A stretch of 64,000 nucleotides of DNA from Xylophilus sp042867185 (GTDB lineage Bacteria; Pseudomonadota; Gammaproteobacteria; Burkholderiales; Burkholderiaceae_C). The notes beneath the pieces are model-generated. The model saw nothing but the letters and a program-made list of their open reading frames with translations, was not told the DNA's origin and did not search any database. This document shows, piece after piece, positions 36,641 through 45,305 of the stretch; within the stretch, counting starts at the first letter, position 1; each line of letters starts with the position of its first letter. The position numbers were made by a program, and so were the translations under genes. The DNA lies in contig JBHZQV010000003.1 in assembly GCA_042867185.1 (NCBI GenBank), forward strand, positions 62,001-126,000. The letters run 5' to 3'.

Positions 36641-37297
36641 ATGACCACCACCCTCAAGATCGATTTCGTCTCCGACGTGTCCTGCCCCTGGTGCGCCGTC
36701 GGCCTGGGTGCGCTGGAGCAGGCGCTGGTCCGCATCGGCGACGAGGTGCAGGCCGACCTGCACTTCCAGCCCTTCGAGCTGAACCCGAACATGGCGCCCG
36801 AAGGGCAGGACATCTCCGAGCACATCGCCGAGAAGTACGGCAGTACGCCCGAGCAGATGGCCCAGAGCCGCGAAACCATCCGCCAGCGCGGCGCCGAGGT
36901 GGGCTTCGAGTTCCGGATGGCCGACGCCCGGCGCATCTACAACACCTTCGATGCGCACCGTCTGCTGCACTGGGCCGAGGAAGAGGGCAGCGGCCTGCAG
37001 CCGGCGCTCAAGAAGCGGCTGCTGAAGGCGTACTTCACCGAAGGCCGGAATCCGTCGGACCACGCCGTGCTGGTGAGACTGGCCGCCGACGTGGGGCTGG
37101 ACGCGGTGCGCGCCGAGGAAATCCTGGCCGGCGACGAATACGCGGCAGCGGTGCGGGCCCGGGAGCGCTACTACCAGCAGCAGGGCATCAGCGCGGTGCC
37201 GGCGGTGGTCATCAACGACCGGCACCTGATCTCGGGCGGGCAACCGGCTGCGGTGTTCGAGCAGGCGCTGCGCCGGATCGCCGCAGGCAACGATTGA
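36641..37297 (+). CDS. DsbA-family oxidoreductase, FrnE-like
   Basis: A 218-residue thioredoxin-fold protein with an inserted helical domain, the FrnE/2-hydroxychromene isomerase-like branch of DsbA. The active site CPWC is at about residues 15-18 (SDVSCPWCAVG), and the cis-Pro loop is GISAVPAVVIND. There is no signal peptide, so it should be cytoplasmic. It lies 35 bp after pcaC, but a role in the pathway is doubtful; a dithiol isomerase or glutathione-linked activity is possible. Confidence 0.88.
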   Translation: MTTTLKIDFVSDVSCPWCAVGLGALEQALVRIGDEVQADLHFQPFELNPNMAPEGQDISEHIAEKYGSTPEQMAQSRETIRQRGAEVGFEFRMADARRIYNTFDAHRLLHWAEEEGSGLQPALKKRLLKAYFTEGRNPSDHAVLVRLAADVGLDAVRAEEILAGDEYAAAVRARERYYQQQGISAVPAVVINDRHLISGGQPAAVFEQALRRIAAGND

Positions 37298-37303
37298 CTG
37301 CTT

Positions 37304-37368
37304 GCTACTAAATTTATAGCTTTCGGCCAACGATTGGCGCCGGCCCGGGCTGTTTTTCTTCTGATTTT
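37304..37368 (+). repeat. Dispersed GCTA-TAGC repeat, copy 4
   Basis: GCTACTAAATTTATAGC, then CGGCCAACGATTGGCGCCGG, then a T-run (TTTTTCTTCTGATTTT). It lies between the FrnE-like gene and the convergent PEBP gene and may also act as a terminator, since a T-run follows the palindrome. Confidence 0.75.
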
Positions 37369-37395
37369 GCGCCGGCATGACCGCCGGGCCGGGCT

Positions 37396-38070
37396 TCAGG
37401 TCGCCAGCAGCCCCGGTGTCGGCGGCACGACCGCCGGCGCTTCCTGCCCGGCACGAATGCTGCCGTCGGGCCGGGTGTAGGTGCCGATCAGCAGGCCGCT
37501 GGCGATGGCCCGGGCGTGGATCGCATCCAGCACCGCGTCGCGCCCCGGCGTCTCGTCGAGGACGGCGGTGTCGTCCTCCGGATCGACCGGCGCCAGTGCG
37601 AACACCTGGAACGCATAGCGGTGCACCCCGTGCCCCGGTGGCGGATCGGGCGGCAGCCATGCGGCCTGCAGGTAGGAGTTGCGGCCAACCCGGCCGGCGG
37701 GCAGGGTGCCGTCTTCCTGCGCGGGGCTGGGCAAGGCCGATTCGGCCAGCGCGCCCTCCGGGTCGGCGGGCAGGTCGACCACGATCGCGTGGACCAGCGG
37801 GCGGGGCGTGGGCGCATCGGCATCCTCGACCAGCAGCACCACCGATGCGGTCCCGGCCGGCACGCCCGTCCACTGTAACGGCGGCGAGCGGCCCTCGCCA
37901 TCGGCGGTATAGAGCGCCGGGATCGGCGCATGGTCGGCGAAGGCGAGGCTGGAGACGGTGATCGCGGCGGTGCCGGTGCGCAGATCGACGAGGTTGAAGG
38001 CGATCTCGTCGAGTCCGGCACGCTGGTTGCGCAGTGCGTGGCCCAGGGCGTCGGGCAGCTTTTCGAGCAT
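37396..38070 (-). CDS. YbhB/YbcL family (PEBP-like) protein
   Basis: A 224-residue phosphatidylethanolamine-binding-protein fold. Typical segments are SPPLQWTGVPAGTASVVLLV followed by EDADAP and HAIVVDLP, then GVHRYAFQVFAL. Bacterial members have no settled function. No signal peptide is seen. The start at 38070 is used because AAGGAA lies 9 nt upstream; an in-frame ATG at 38154 would add a Pro/His-rich stretch. Confidence 0.88.
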   Translation of the reverse strand: MLEKLPDALGHALRNQRAGLDEIAFNLVDLRTGTAAITVSSLAFADHAPIPALYTADGEGRSPPLQWTGVPAGTASVVLLVEDADAPTPRPLVHAIVVDLPADPEGALAESALPSPAQEDGTLPAGRVGRNSYLQAAWLPPDPPPGHGVHRYAFQVFALAPVDPEDDTAVLDETPGRDAVLDAIHARAIASGLLIGTYTRPDGSIRAGQEAPAVVPPTPGLLAT

Positions 38071-38186
38071 GGCGGGCTTCCTTGGTGGGAGGGAACGGTG
38101 CGGGCGGGGGAGGTGCTCCGCAGCATGCCAGTGTGGCGAAGGCGGGGCGCGCATACGGTGTCGGCTTGTGTCCGGCGCAGTGCTTT

Positions 38187-38249
38187 TTACAGGCGAAAAA
38201 GGTCGGTAGCCGGCGTCTGATGCCGGCCTGCTGCTATCAACACAGTAGC
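38187..38249 (-). repeat. Dispersed GCTA-TAGC repeat, copy 5
   Basis: Minus-strand GCTACTGTGTTGATAGC, then GGCCGGCATCAGACGCCGGC, then CCTTTTT. It lies between the divergent-flank region of the PEBP gene and the 3' end of mtfA, and ends four bases before the mtfA stop. Confidence 0.75.
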
Positions 38250-38253
38250 GGTT

Positions 38254-39060
38254 CTAGAGCCGGCGGAAGAATGCGTCGAACAGCGGCAGCAGCGTCGGAA
38301 ACGCGTCCGCGAACCGGGCCCGGTTGACGAAGTAGGCCTCGCAGGCCACCGGGAAGAACTCGGACAGCGCCTCTGCGCCGTACGGGTCGAGCCACGGCTC
38401 GGCGCCGCCGAAGCGCTCGGCCACGATCACCTGCTCGCGGAACGCGTCGTAGGCCGGCTCCAGCACCGCGAGCCACGCCGCGCGTGCCGCCCGGGCGCCG
38501 CCGGTGCCCAGAAAGCCGGGCGGCAGGGGAGGGCAGCCGTCGGGCTCGCCGCCGCGCATGTCGATCTTGTGGATGAACTCGTGGATCACGACATTGGTGC
38601 CCTCGGCCGCGGTGGCGCCGGCCGCCGCCACGTCTTGCCAGCTGAGGGTGACCGGGCCGCTGTCCATCGCCTCCCCGATCAGCGGCTCGTCGTAGCGGTG
38701 GACGATGCCGGCCTCGTCGGTGACCTCGCGCGGCGCCACCACGCCCGCGGCATGGACGACGACGGTCACGAAGTCGTCGTACCAGCCCAGCGCCTGGGCG
38801 GGCGGCGCCAGGTGCAGCAGCGGCAGGCTGGCCTGCGCGGCGATCGACAGCGCCATCGCATCGGTCACGACCAGGCCGTGGGCGCCGTGGAATTCCTTCT
38901 GGTCCAGGAACAACCCGCAGAGGGTGCGCAAGCCGGCCTGCTCGTCCGGCGACAGCGCGGCGAGAAACGGCAGATCGGCCAGGACGCCGTTCCACAGCGG
39001 CTCGGGAATCTCGACGCCGGGGGCCGCTGTGCCGAAGAGGGACCGGAGTGCGCGCCACAT
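38254..39060 (-). CDS. mtfA: M90-family zinc peptidase, MtfA-like
   Basis: A 268-residue cytoplasmic metallopeptidase of the MtfA family, known in E. coli to bind the Mlc repressor and adjust the glucose PTS. The zinc motif HEFIHKID is present at about residue 160, with the further Glu ligand in SEFFPVACEAYFVN. The C-terminal FANRARFADAFP-like end is typical. The start at 39060 fits the family N-terminus MWRALRSLFG; an ATG at 39222 would overlap lpxH. Confidence 0.9.
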   Translation of the reverse strand: MWRALRSLFGTAAPGVEIPEPLWNGVLADLPFLAALSPDEQAGLRTLCGLFLDQKEFHGAHGLVVTDAMALSIAAQASLPLLHLAPPAQALGWYDDFVTVVVHAAGVVAPREVTDEAGIVHRYDEPLIGEAMDSGPVTLSWQDVAAAGATAAEGTNVVIHEFIHKIDMRGGEPDGCPPLPPGFLGTGGARAARAAWLAVLEPAYDAFREQVIVAERFGGAEPWLDPYGAEALSEFFPVACEAYFVNRARFADAFPTLLPLFDAFFRRL

Positions 39061-39100
39061 GGACAAAGACAACCTGCCGTTCGAAGAAGCGGGCGGGGCG

Positions 39101-39880
39101 CTACACCAGCGCGACGCGGGCCGCACCGCCGGCCGTGATGCGCAGCACCTCGGCCCGGGGCGGCTCGGCGCGCAGGTCCCAATCCGACAGCACGGTGCGG
39201 CGTCGGCCACCGTCCACCGCATGGTCGGCGGGGCGGTGGGTGTGGCCGTGGACCAGGGTGTCGGCGCCGGCCGCGCTCAGCCAGCGGGCGACTGCGCCGG
39301 CATCCGCGTCGGCGTAGTCGGCACCCGAGCGCTTGCGCGATTCGCTCTCGCCGCGCATCCCGCGGGCGAGGGCCCGTCGCTCTTCCAGCGGGCGCGCCAG
39401 GAAGGCCCGCTGCCATTCCGGCGTGCGCACCTCGGCGCGGAAGCGCAGGTAGTCGGTATCGTCCAGGCACAGGGCGTCGCCGTGCGAGAAGAGCCAGCGG
39501 CGGCCGGCGAAGCCGAGCGCGGTGGGGTCGGCCAGCGCCCTCGCGCCGCAGCGCTGCAGGAACGCGGGGCCGACCAGGAAATCGCGGTTGCCGTGCTGCA
39601 GGTAGACGGCGCACCGGGTGCCGGCCTGCCGCAGCAGATCGGCACAGCGGGCCTCGAAGCTTCCGGCGGCGGCGGCATCGTCGCCGATCCAGACCTCGAA
39701 CACGTCTCCCAGCAGCAGCAGGGCATCGGCCGGCGTGGTGCGCAGGTAGTGCGCGAAGGCGTCGAAGGTGTCCGTGTCGTCCGCGTGCAGATGCAGATCG
39801 GACGCGACATCGACCGTGCGCCAGGCGGGCGGAGCGGCGAGCTCCGCCACCGGCGGCACGGTCGATGCAAAGGGGGCCAT
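39101..39880 (-). CDS. lpxH: UDP-2,3-diacylglucosamine diphosphatase
   Basis: LpxH (259 aa), a Mn-dependent calcineurin-like enzyme that makes lipid X in lipid A synthesis at the inner membrane. The metal-binding motifs appear in order: SDLHLHADD, GDVFEVWIGDD, GNRDFLVG, FSHGDAL and HGHTHRPADH. The start at 39880 is preferred to 39916. Follows ppiB by 77 bp in the same direction, an order common in Burkholderiales. Confidence 0.94.
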   Translation of the reverse strand: MAPFASTVPPVAELAAPPAWRTVDVASDLHLHADDTDTFDAFAHYLRTTPADALLLLGDVFEVWIGDDAAAAGSFEARCADLLRQAGTRCAVYLQHGNRDFLVGPAFLQRCGARALADPTALGFAGRRWLFSHGDALCLDDTDYLRFRAEVRTPEWQRAFLARPLEERRALARGMRGESESRKRSGADYADADAGAVARWLSAAGADTLVHGHTHRPADHAVDGGRRRTVLSDWDLRAEPPRAEVLRITAGGAARVALV

Positions 39881-39957
39881 CGCCGTGTCAGCGCGTCGGC
39901 CCGGGCGGCTGGGCACGGGCGGCGCGGCGACGGTCGAGGGCCGGCACGGCAGGGCTC

Positions 39958-40464
39958 TTAGAGGGCCACGGCCTTGGTGATGATCACGTCTTCCTGCGGC
40001 ACGTCGTCGTGGAAGCCCTTGCGGCCGGTCTTGACAGCCTTGATCTTGTCCACCACCTCGGTGCCCGAGACGACCTTGCCGAACACGGCATAGCCCCAGC
40101 CCTGGGCCGACGGCGCGGTGTGGTTCAGGAACCCGTTGTTGGCCACGTTGATGAAGAACTGGGCGGTGGCCGAGTGCGGCGCGTTGGTGCGCGCCATGGC
40201 GACGGTGTAGTTGTCGTTCTTCAGGCCGTTGTTGGCTTCGTTCTGGATCGGCGCGCCCGAGGCCTTCTCGTTCATGCCGGGGCCCATGCCGCCGCCCTGG
40301 ACCATGAAGCCCGGGATCACGCGGTGGAAGATGGTGTTGTCGTAGTGGCCCTTGGCGACGTAGTCCAGGAAGTTCTCGACCGTCTTGGGTGCCTTGGCGG
40401 GATCGAGCTCGATCGTGATGACGCCGTAGTTCTGGATGTGCAGTTCGACTTGCGGGTTGCTCAT
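39958..40464 (-). CDS. ppiB: Cyclophilin-type peptidyl-prolyl isomerase, cytoplasmic
   Basis: A 168-residue cyclophilin without a signal peptide. Active-site residues are in FHRVIPGFMVQGGGMG, and the hydrophobic pocket is in TAQFFINVANNGFLNH. It speeds cis/trans Pro isomerisation in the cytoplasm. It is a tandem paralogue of the exported cyclophilin just upstream, sharing most core residues. Confidence 0.95.
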   Translation of the reverse strand: MSNPQVELHIQNYGVITIELDPAKAPKTVENFLDYVAKGHYDNTIFHRVIPGFMVQGGGMGPGMNEKASGAPIQNEANNGLKNDNYTVAMARTNAPHSATAQFFINVANNGFLNHTAPSAQGWGYAVFGKVVSGTEVVDKIKAVKTGRKGFHDDVPQEDVIITKAVAL

Positions 40465-40493
40465 GGCAAGGGTTCCTTTGTAGAGAGAGGGGA

Positions 40494-41096
40494 TCAGTTC
40501 ACGACCGTGGCGGAGGTGATGGTGATGGGGGTGGTGGGCACGTTCTGGTGCGGGCCCTTGTTGCCGGTGGCCATGGTGCGGATCTTGTCGACCACCTCGG
40601 TGCCGCCGACGACCTTGCCGAAGACCGCATAGCCGTAGCCGTCGGCACCGGGCGGATTCAGCATCGCGTTGTCCTTCACGTTGATGAAGAACTGCGAGGT
40701 GGCCGAATTGGGGTTGCTGGTGCGGGCCATCGCCACCGTGTATTTGTCGTTCTTCAGGCCGGTCGATTCGAAGGCCAGCGGCGCGCGGGTGGGTTTTTGC
40801 TGCATGTCGGCGTTGAAGCCGCCGCCCTGGATCATGAACCCGTCGATCACGCGGTGGAACACGGTGCCGTCGTAGTGCTTCTCGCGCACGTACTGCAGGA
40901 AGTTCTCGGTGGTCTTGGGTGCCTTGGCGGCATCGAGCTCGATCACGATGTCGCCGGCGGTGGTGGCGAGCTTGACCCGCGGGTCGGCGGCGAGGGCCTG
41001 GGTGGCGGTGCCGGCCAGCAGCAGCGCGGCGGCTGCGATACCGGCGGCGCGGCGGCTCAGCAGGCGGGCGAATGGGGAGGTGTGCGAAGTGTTCAT
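40494..41096 (-). CDS. ppiA: Cyclophilin-type peptidyl-prolyl isomerase, exported
   Basis: A 200-residue cyclophilin with a signal peptide (about 1-36, hydrophobic IAAAALLLAGTATQALA, cleavage before ADPRV). Core motifs FHRVIDGFMIQGGGF and TSQFFINVKDN are intact. It would act on periplasmic proteins. Its start overlaps the L,D-transpeptidase stop (TGATG), so the two are coupled. With ppiB it forms a tandem periplasmic/cytoplasmic pair. Confidence 0.95.
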   Translation of the reverse strand: MNTSHTSPFARLLSRRAAGIAAAALLLAGTATQALAADPRVKLATTAGDIVIELDAAKAPKTTENFLQYVREKHYDGTVFHRVIDGFMIQGGGFNADMQQKPTRAPLAFESTGLKNDKYTVAMARTSNPNSATSQFFINVKDNAMLNPPGADGYGYAVFGKVVGGTEVVDKIRTMATGNKGPHQNVPTTPITITSATVVN

Positions 41097-42475
41097 CAGC
41101 CGATCGTTCCTTCAAAGAAAATTTGCCAGGGGCCGTGCGAGGTGCGCATCCAGTACTGGCGGCGCACCGGGCCGGTTCGGACGCCTTCGGGCACTTCGCC
41201 GAAGGTCACCACCATCGTCTCGGTGGCCTCGTGCTGCCAGCGCAGCATGCTCAGGTCCTTGGCGCGTACCGGGCGGCCCTGTGCACGGACGATGTCCTGT
41301 TGTACCACCGCGCGCCAGGCCTCCAGCGACTTGCCGTAACTGTTGAAATCGGGCGCGTAGAAGGGCATCAGCGCGGCCATGTCGCCGGCCGACTTGGCGG
41401 CGCGCCAGTTCTCGAAAACGTCCTCGAACGACTTGCCCGCGGCCCGCGCGGCCTGCGGCGGCACCCACAGCAGCCGCTCGGCGATCACCACCGGCGTGGA
41501 GCGCACGGCCACGGTGCCCAAAATGCGGCGCAGGTCGGGGTTGGCGATCACCACGCAGCCGTCGGTCGCCAGCGGCGCCCGCGAGAACTGGTCGGCCGGC
41601 GTGCCGTGCAGCCAGATGCCGCCGCCGGTCTTGCCCAGCCGCATGTCGTACGGGTTGGGGTAGTTGATCGGCAGCGCGCCGGCGCCGTAGAAGGGCTTGA
41701 GCGTGCGCGGGTTGAGGTTGCTGGTGATGTAGTACACGCCCAGCGGCGTGCGCATGTCGCCCTCGACCGATTTCTCGATGCCCGACTTGCCGACCGAGAT
41801 GTAGTAGTCGGCCAGCAGCTTCAGGCCGTTGTCGGTGTTCTCGAACAGGTAGAGCCGGGCGCGCGAGGTGTCGATCGCGATCGCATGCCGGCTGCTGGCC
41901 GAGAGCTGCACGAACTGCGCGGGCACGGCGCCGGCCGGCGGCCGCTCGCGCAGCGCCTTCAGCCGCAGTTCGGATTCGTGGCGCAGCGCGGCCAGCGACG
42001 CGGCCTGGGCGGCGTCGTGGTCGGGCAGGTCGCCCAGCGTGCGGACGATGCGGATCCGCTGGGCCAGCAGGTCGCCGTAGACCAGCTGGCCCAGCTGGAA
42101 GTTGGGGTAGTCTGCGGTGAGTTTTTCGGCATCGGCCAGCGCCCGTGCGCTCTCGCCGTCGCCGATCAGCTGGTAGATCGCGATCAGCCGGGCTTCGGCA
42201 TCGCCGTCGACGATGGCGGGGCGCTTCGGCCGGGCAGGGGCGGCCACGGGTGCTGCCGCTGCCGCCGCGGGTGCGATCCGGGTCGCCTGCGCGCGGCGGG
42301 GCGCATCGTCTCGGGCCGCCCACGCCGAGGGCAGGGGCGCCGGGCCGGCCAGCACCAGGCAGGCCAGGGCAGGGAGGCTCCGCGCCAGGGCGGATCGGGT
42401 ACGGGAGACGAAAGAGGGCAAGAGAAGACGCAATGTCGCTGCGCGCACCCGGCCCAGGAGGGCCGGTGCGTGCAT
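41096..42475 (-). CDS. L,D-transpeptidase with C-terminal NTF2-like domain
   Basis: A 459-residue exported YkuD-family enzyme for peptidoglycan cross-linking or protein attachment. After an N-terminal hydrophobic segment and an Ala/Pro-rich stretch, the YkuD domain spans about 190-330. It has GIWLHGTPADQF and TDGCVVIANPDL, which carry the catalytic His and Cys; the Thr-Asp-Gly-Cys form replaces the commoner Ser-His-Gly-Cys. About residues 345-459 form a SnoaL/NTF2-like domain (SFEDVFENWRAAKSAGDMAA). A domain of the same type ends the next upstream protein, suggesting a shared ancestry. Confidence 0.9.
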   Translation of the reverse strand: MHAPALLGRVRAATLRLLLPSFVSRTRSALARSLPALACLVLAGPAPLPSAWAARDDAPRRAQATRIAPAAAAAAPVAAPARPKRPAIVDGDAEARLIAIYQLIGDGESARALADAEKLTADYPNFQLGQLVYGDLLAQRIRIVRTLGDLPDHDAAQAASLAALRHESELRLKALRERPPAGAVPAQFVQLSASSRHAIAIDTSRARLYLFENTDNGLKLLADYYISVGKSGIEKSVEGDMRTPLGVYYITSNLNPRTLKPFYGAGALPINYPNPYDMRLGKTGGGIWLHGTPADQFSRAPLATDGCVVIANPDLRRILGTVAVRSTPVVIAERLLWVPPQAARAAGKSFEDVFENWRAAKSAGDMAALMPFYAPDFNSYGKSLEAWRAVVQQDIVRAQGRPVRAKDLSMLRWQHEATETMVVTFGEVPEGVRTGPVRRQYWMRTSHGPWQIFFEGTIG

Positions 42476-42516
42476 GTCCAGACGGTGGGGCCCACGGCCC
42501 CGGACGGCTGCGGGAA

Positions 42517-43704
42517 TCAGCCGGTGGATTCCTGCACGATCTGCCACGTGTTGCCCGACTTCACCATTTCGAGCGTCTTGCGGCTGGTGACGTTGAGCGT
42601 GTCGGCACTGTAGTCCTGGCGGAACCGGGCCGTGGCCTTGCCGCCGGGCTGCACCGTCACCACCAGGTTCGACACGTTGAGCTTGATGCTCGACTTGCCG
42701 ACGATGCGGGCCTTGCGTTCTGCTTCCCATGCGGCACGCGATTGCTTGCCGGGCGTGCGGAAGGACTTGTTGTAGGCCGCCAGATAGCCCTTCATGTCCT
42801 GCGCGGCCCAGGCGGCGGCCCAGGCGCGCACGGCGGATTCGACCTCTTCGCGCTCCTTGGCGACGTCGGACGCGGCCGGCGCCGCAGGTGCGGCCGGAGC
42901 CGCTGCGGCAGGCGCGGCCGGTGCCGGTGCGGGGGCCGGCGAAGGCGCGGGTGCCGCCGGTGCCGGAACGGGTGCCGGCGCCGGGCTCGGCGCGGCCGGC
43001 ACGGGGGCCGGAGCCGGTGTCGGAGCAGCGGCCGGTGCGGGCGCGGGTGCCGGGACCGGCGCTGGCGCCGGCGCCGGCGCGGCCACGGGAGCCCTCGCCG
43101 GTGCGGCAGGCGCTGCGGCCACCACGGTCGGCGCCGCTGCGGCGGCCTTCGCGCTGCGGGTGGCGGTCGGCGAGAACAGGTCGCGGATCAGGGCCAGCTT
43201 GGGCGGCACGTTGGGATTGGCGGCGTCGAGCTGCAGCGCACGGCTGTAGGCCTGGCTGGCGAGCTTGGCGTACACGTCGCCCATGTTCTCGTGGGCGGTG
43301 GCGTAGCTCGGGTTGGTGCGGATCGCCATGTCGAGCGCGGCGCGGGCCTTGTCGTACTGCTTCTGGTTGGCGTAGAGCACCGCCAGGTTGTTGTACGGCT
43401 CGGGCAGTTCGGGGAACTCCTGCGTCAGCGCCGTGAAGGTCGCGATCGCATCGTTCTGCTTGCCGGATTCGGTCTGGATCACCCCCTTCAGGAAACGCAT
43501 CTGCGGATCGCGGGGGTTGCCGGCCAGGTAGCGGTCGGCCTTGAGCTGGGCGTCGGCGAACTTGCCGGTGCGGATCAGCTGGTTGACATCGGTGTAATCG
43601 TCGGCCAGGGCCGGTGCGGAAACCGACAGGCCACCACAGACGAGAGCAACGCACAGCGCCAGGGAACGCAGGGAAAACGGGAGGGCGGCGGCGCCTTTTT
43701 TCAT
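42517..43704 (-). CDS. Exported TPR protein with Ala/Pro linker and NTF2-like domain
   Basis: A 395-residue protein with a signal peptide (ALCVALVCGGLSVSAPALA). TPR repeats span about 28-160 (PQMRFLKGVIQTESGKQNDA, PEPYNNLAVLYANQKQYDKA, ATAHENMGDVYAKLA). An extended Ala/Pro linker of about 100 residues follows, then an NTF2/SnoaL-like domain (about 280-395). The linker would span the periplasm. It is upstream of the L,D-transpeptidase by 41 bp and probably co-transcribed, so a scaffold role in cell-wall work is plausible. Confidence 0.85.
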   Translation of the reverse strand: MKKGAAALPFSLRSLALCVALVCGGLSVSAPALADDYTDVNQLIRTGKFADAQLKADRYLAGNPRDPQMRFLKGVIQTESGKQNDAIATFTALTQEFPELPEPYNNLAVLYANQKQYDKARAALDMAIRTNPSYATAHENMGDVYAKLASQAYSRALQLDAANPNVPPKLALIRDLFSPTATRSAKAAAAAPTVVAAAPAAPARAPVAAPAPAPAPVPAPAPAPAAAPTPAPAPVPAAPSPAPAPVPAPAAPAPSPAPAPAPAAPAAAAPAAPAAPAASDVAKEREEVESAVRAWAAAWAAQDMKGYLAAYNKSFRTPGKQSRAAWEAERKARIVGKSSIKLNVSNLVVTVQPGGKATARFRQDYSADTLNVTSRKTLEMVKSGNTWQIVQESTG

Positions 43705-43763
43705 AGAGCCTCGGGGGTCGGAATGCGGGACGTCACGGCCCGCCGGACGAGGCCGCGGGAGCT

Positions 43764-43782
43764 TATACTGCGGCGGATTGTA
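43764..43782. promoter_or_regulatory. Back-to-back -10 boxes between TPR gene and cysS
   Basis: TATACT (43764-43769) on the plus strand could serve cysS. TACAAT on the minus strand (43782-43777) could serve the TPR/transpeptidase/cyclophilin genes. The two lie 7 bp apart, so polymerases would compete. The -35 regions are weak. Confidence 0.45.
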
Positions 43783-43895
43783 GCCGGGAGCAGCCTGCGT
43801 ATCCGCGACGTCCAGGCCCGTGCCGATCCCCCCGTTTCCCCGCAAAAAGGCGCATGCGACCCGGCATGCTGCCGGCCGTCCGGTTTCCAAAATTC

Positions 43896-45275
43896 ATGAG
43901 CCTGCGCATCTACAACACGCTTTCGCGTGCCTTGGAGGAGTTTTCCCCGATCGAGCCCGGCCATGCCCGCATGTACGTCTGCGGCATGACCGTCTACGAC
44001 CTGTGCCACCTGGGCCACGCCCGGTCGATGGTCGCCTTCGACGTGGTGCAGCGCTGGCTGCGCGCCTCGGGCCTGCGGGTGACCTATGTGCGCAACGTCA
44101 CCGACATCGACGACAAGATCATCCGCCGCGCGCTCGAGAACGGCGAGACGATCCGCGCTCTCACCGACCGCATGGTCGACGCGCTGCACCAGGACGCCGA
44201 CGCGCTGGGCATCGAGCGCCCCACCCACGAGCCCCGTGCGATGGACTTCGTGCCCCAGATGCTCGACCTGATCGGCGCGCTGGAGCGAAAGGGCCTGGCC
44301 TACCGCAGCGCCGACGGCGACGTGAACTTCGCGGTGCGCCGCTTCCCGGGCTACGGCAAGCTGTCGGGCAAGTCGCCGGACGAGCTGCGCGCCGGCGAGC
44401 GTGTCGCGGTGCAGGCCGGCAAGGACGATCCGCTCGACTTCGTGCTGTGGAAATCCGCCAAGGACAGCGAGCCCGACGATGCCAAGTGGCCCAGCGGCTA
44501 CGGCACCGGCCGGCCCGGCTGGCACATCGAGTGCTCGGCCATGGGCTGCGCGTTGCTGGGGGAAAGCTTCGACATCCACGGCGGCGGAGCCGACCTGCAG
44601 TTCCCGCACCACGAGAACGAGATCGCCCAGAGCGAAGGCGCCACCGGCCAGCCGCTGGCGCGCTTCTGGATGCACAACGGCTTCGTGCGGCTCGACAACG
44701 AGAAGATGTCGAAGAGCCTCGGCAACTTCTTCACCATCCGCGAAGTGCTGGCCAAGTACGACGCGGAGACGGTGCGCTATTTCATCCTGCGGGCGCATTA
44801 CCGCAGCCCGCTGAACTACAGCGATGCCCACCTGGACGATGCCCGCACCGGGCTGAAGCGCCTCTACACCGCGCTCGACCTGGTCGCGCCGCAGGCGCCG
44901 GCCGCCATCGACTGGACCGAGCCGCACGCCGCCCGCTTCAAGGCCGCGATGGACGAGGACTTCGGCACGCCCGAGGCGATGGCCGCGCTGTTCGACCTGG
45001 CGAGCGAAGTCAACCGCACCCGGTCGCCCGCGCTGGCCGGCCTGCTGGTGGCGCTCGGCGGTACGCTGGGCCTGCTGCAGGGTGCGCCGCAGGCGTTCCT
45101 GCGGGCAGGCGCCACGGTCGACGCGGCCGCCGTCGAAGCGCAGATCGCCCTGCGCGCCCAGGCCAAGCAGGGCCGCGACTTCGCCGAGGCCGACCGTATT
45201 CGCCAGGCGCTGCTCGCCCAGGGCATCGTGCTGAAAGACACCGCCGGCGGTACCACCTGGGAGGCCGGCGCATGA
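43896..45275 (+). CDS. cysS: Cysteinyl-tRNA synthetase
   Basis: CysRS (459 aa), class I. The zinc-site Cys and HIGH-like motif appear in YVCGMTVYDLCHLGHARSM; other zinc ligands are in IECSAMG and HHENEIAQ; the KMSKS motif is in NEKMSKSLGNFF. The start MSLRIYNTLSRALEEF at 43896 is the family N-terminus; an upstream in-frame ATG at 43854 adds 14 unrelated residues. Confidence 0.97.
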   Translation: MSLRIYNTLSRALEEFSPIEPGHARMYVCGMTVYDLCHLGHARSMVAFDVVQRWLRASGLRVTYVRNVTDIDDKIIRRALENGETIRALTDRMVDALHQDADALGIERPTHEPRAMDFVPQMLDLIGALERKGLAYRSADGDVNFAVRRFPGYGKLSGKSPDELRAGERVAVQAGKDDPLDFVLWKSAKDSEPDDAKWPSGYGTGRPGWHIECSAMGCALLGESFDIHGGGADLQFPHHENEIAQSEGATGQPLARFWMHNGFVRLDNEKMSKSLGNFFTIREVLAKYDAETVRYFILRAHYRSPLNYSDAHLDDARTGLKRLYTALDLVAPQAPAAIDWTEPHAARFKAAMDEDFGTPEAMAALFDLASEVNRTRSPALAGLLVALGGTLGLLQGAPQAFLRAGATVDAAAVEAQIALRAQAKQGRDFAEADRIRQALLAQGIVLKDTAGGTTWEAGA

Positions 45276-45305
45276 TCCGGCGCTCTTCGATCCGGGAGCG
45301 CGCGT

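Noticed and set aside
38034..38327. Plus-strand frames opposite the PEBP/mtfA gap
   Set aside because: They overlap the repeat and the 5' end of the PEBP gene, with no domain or ribosome binding site.
42880..43110. Tandem-repeat or CRISPR-like pattern of GCCGG units
   Set aside because: It is the Ala/Pro linker of the TPR protein; units are 3-6 bp codon repeats with no spacers.
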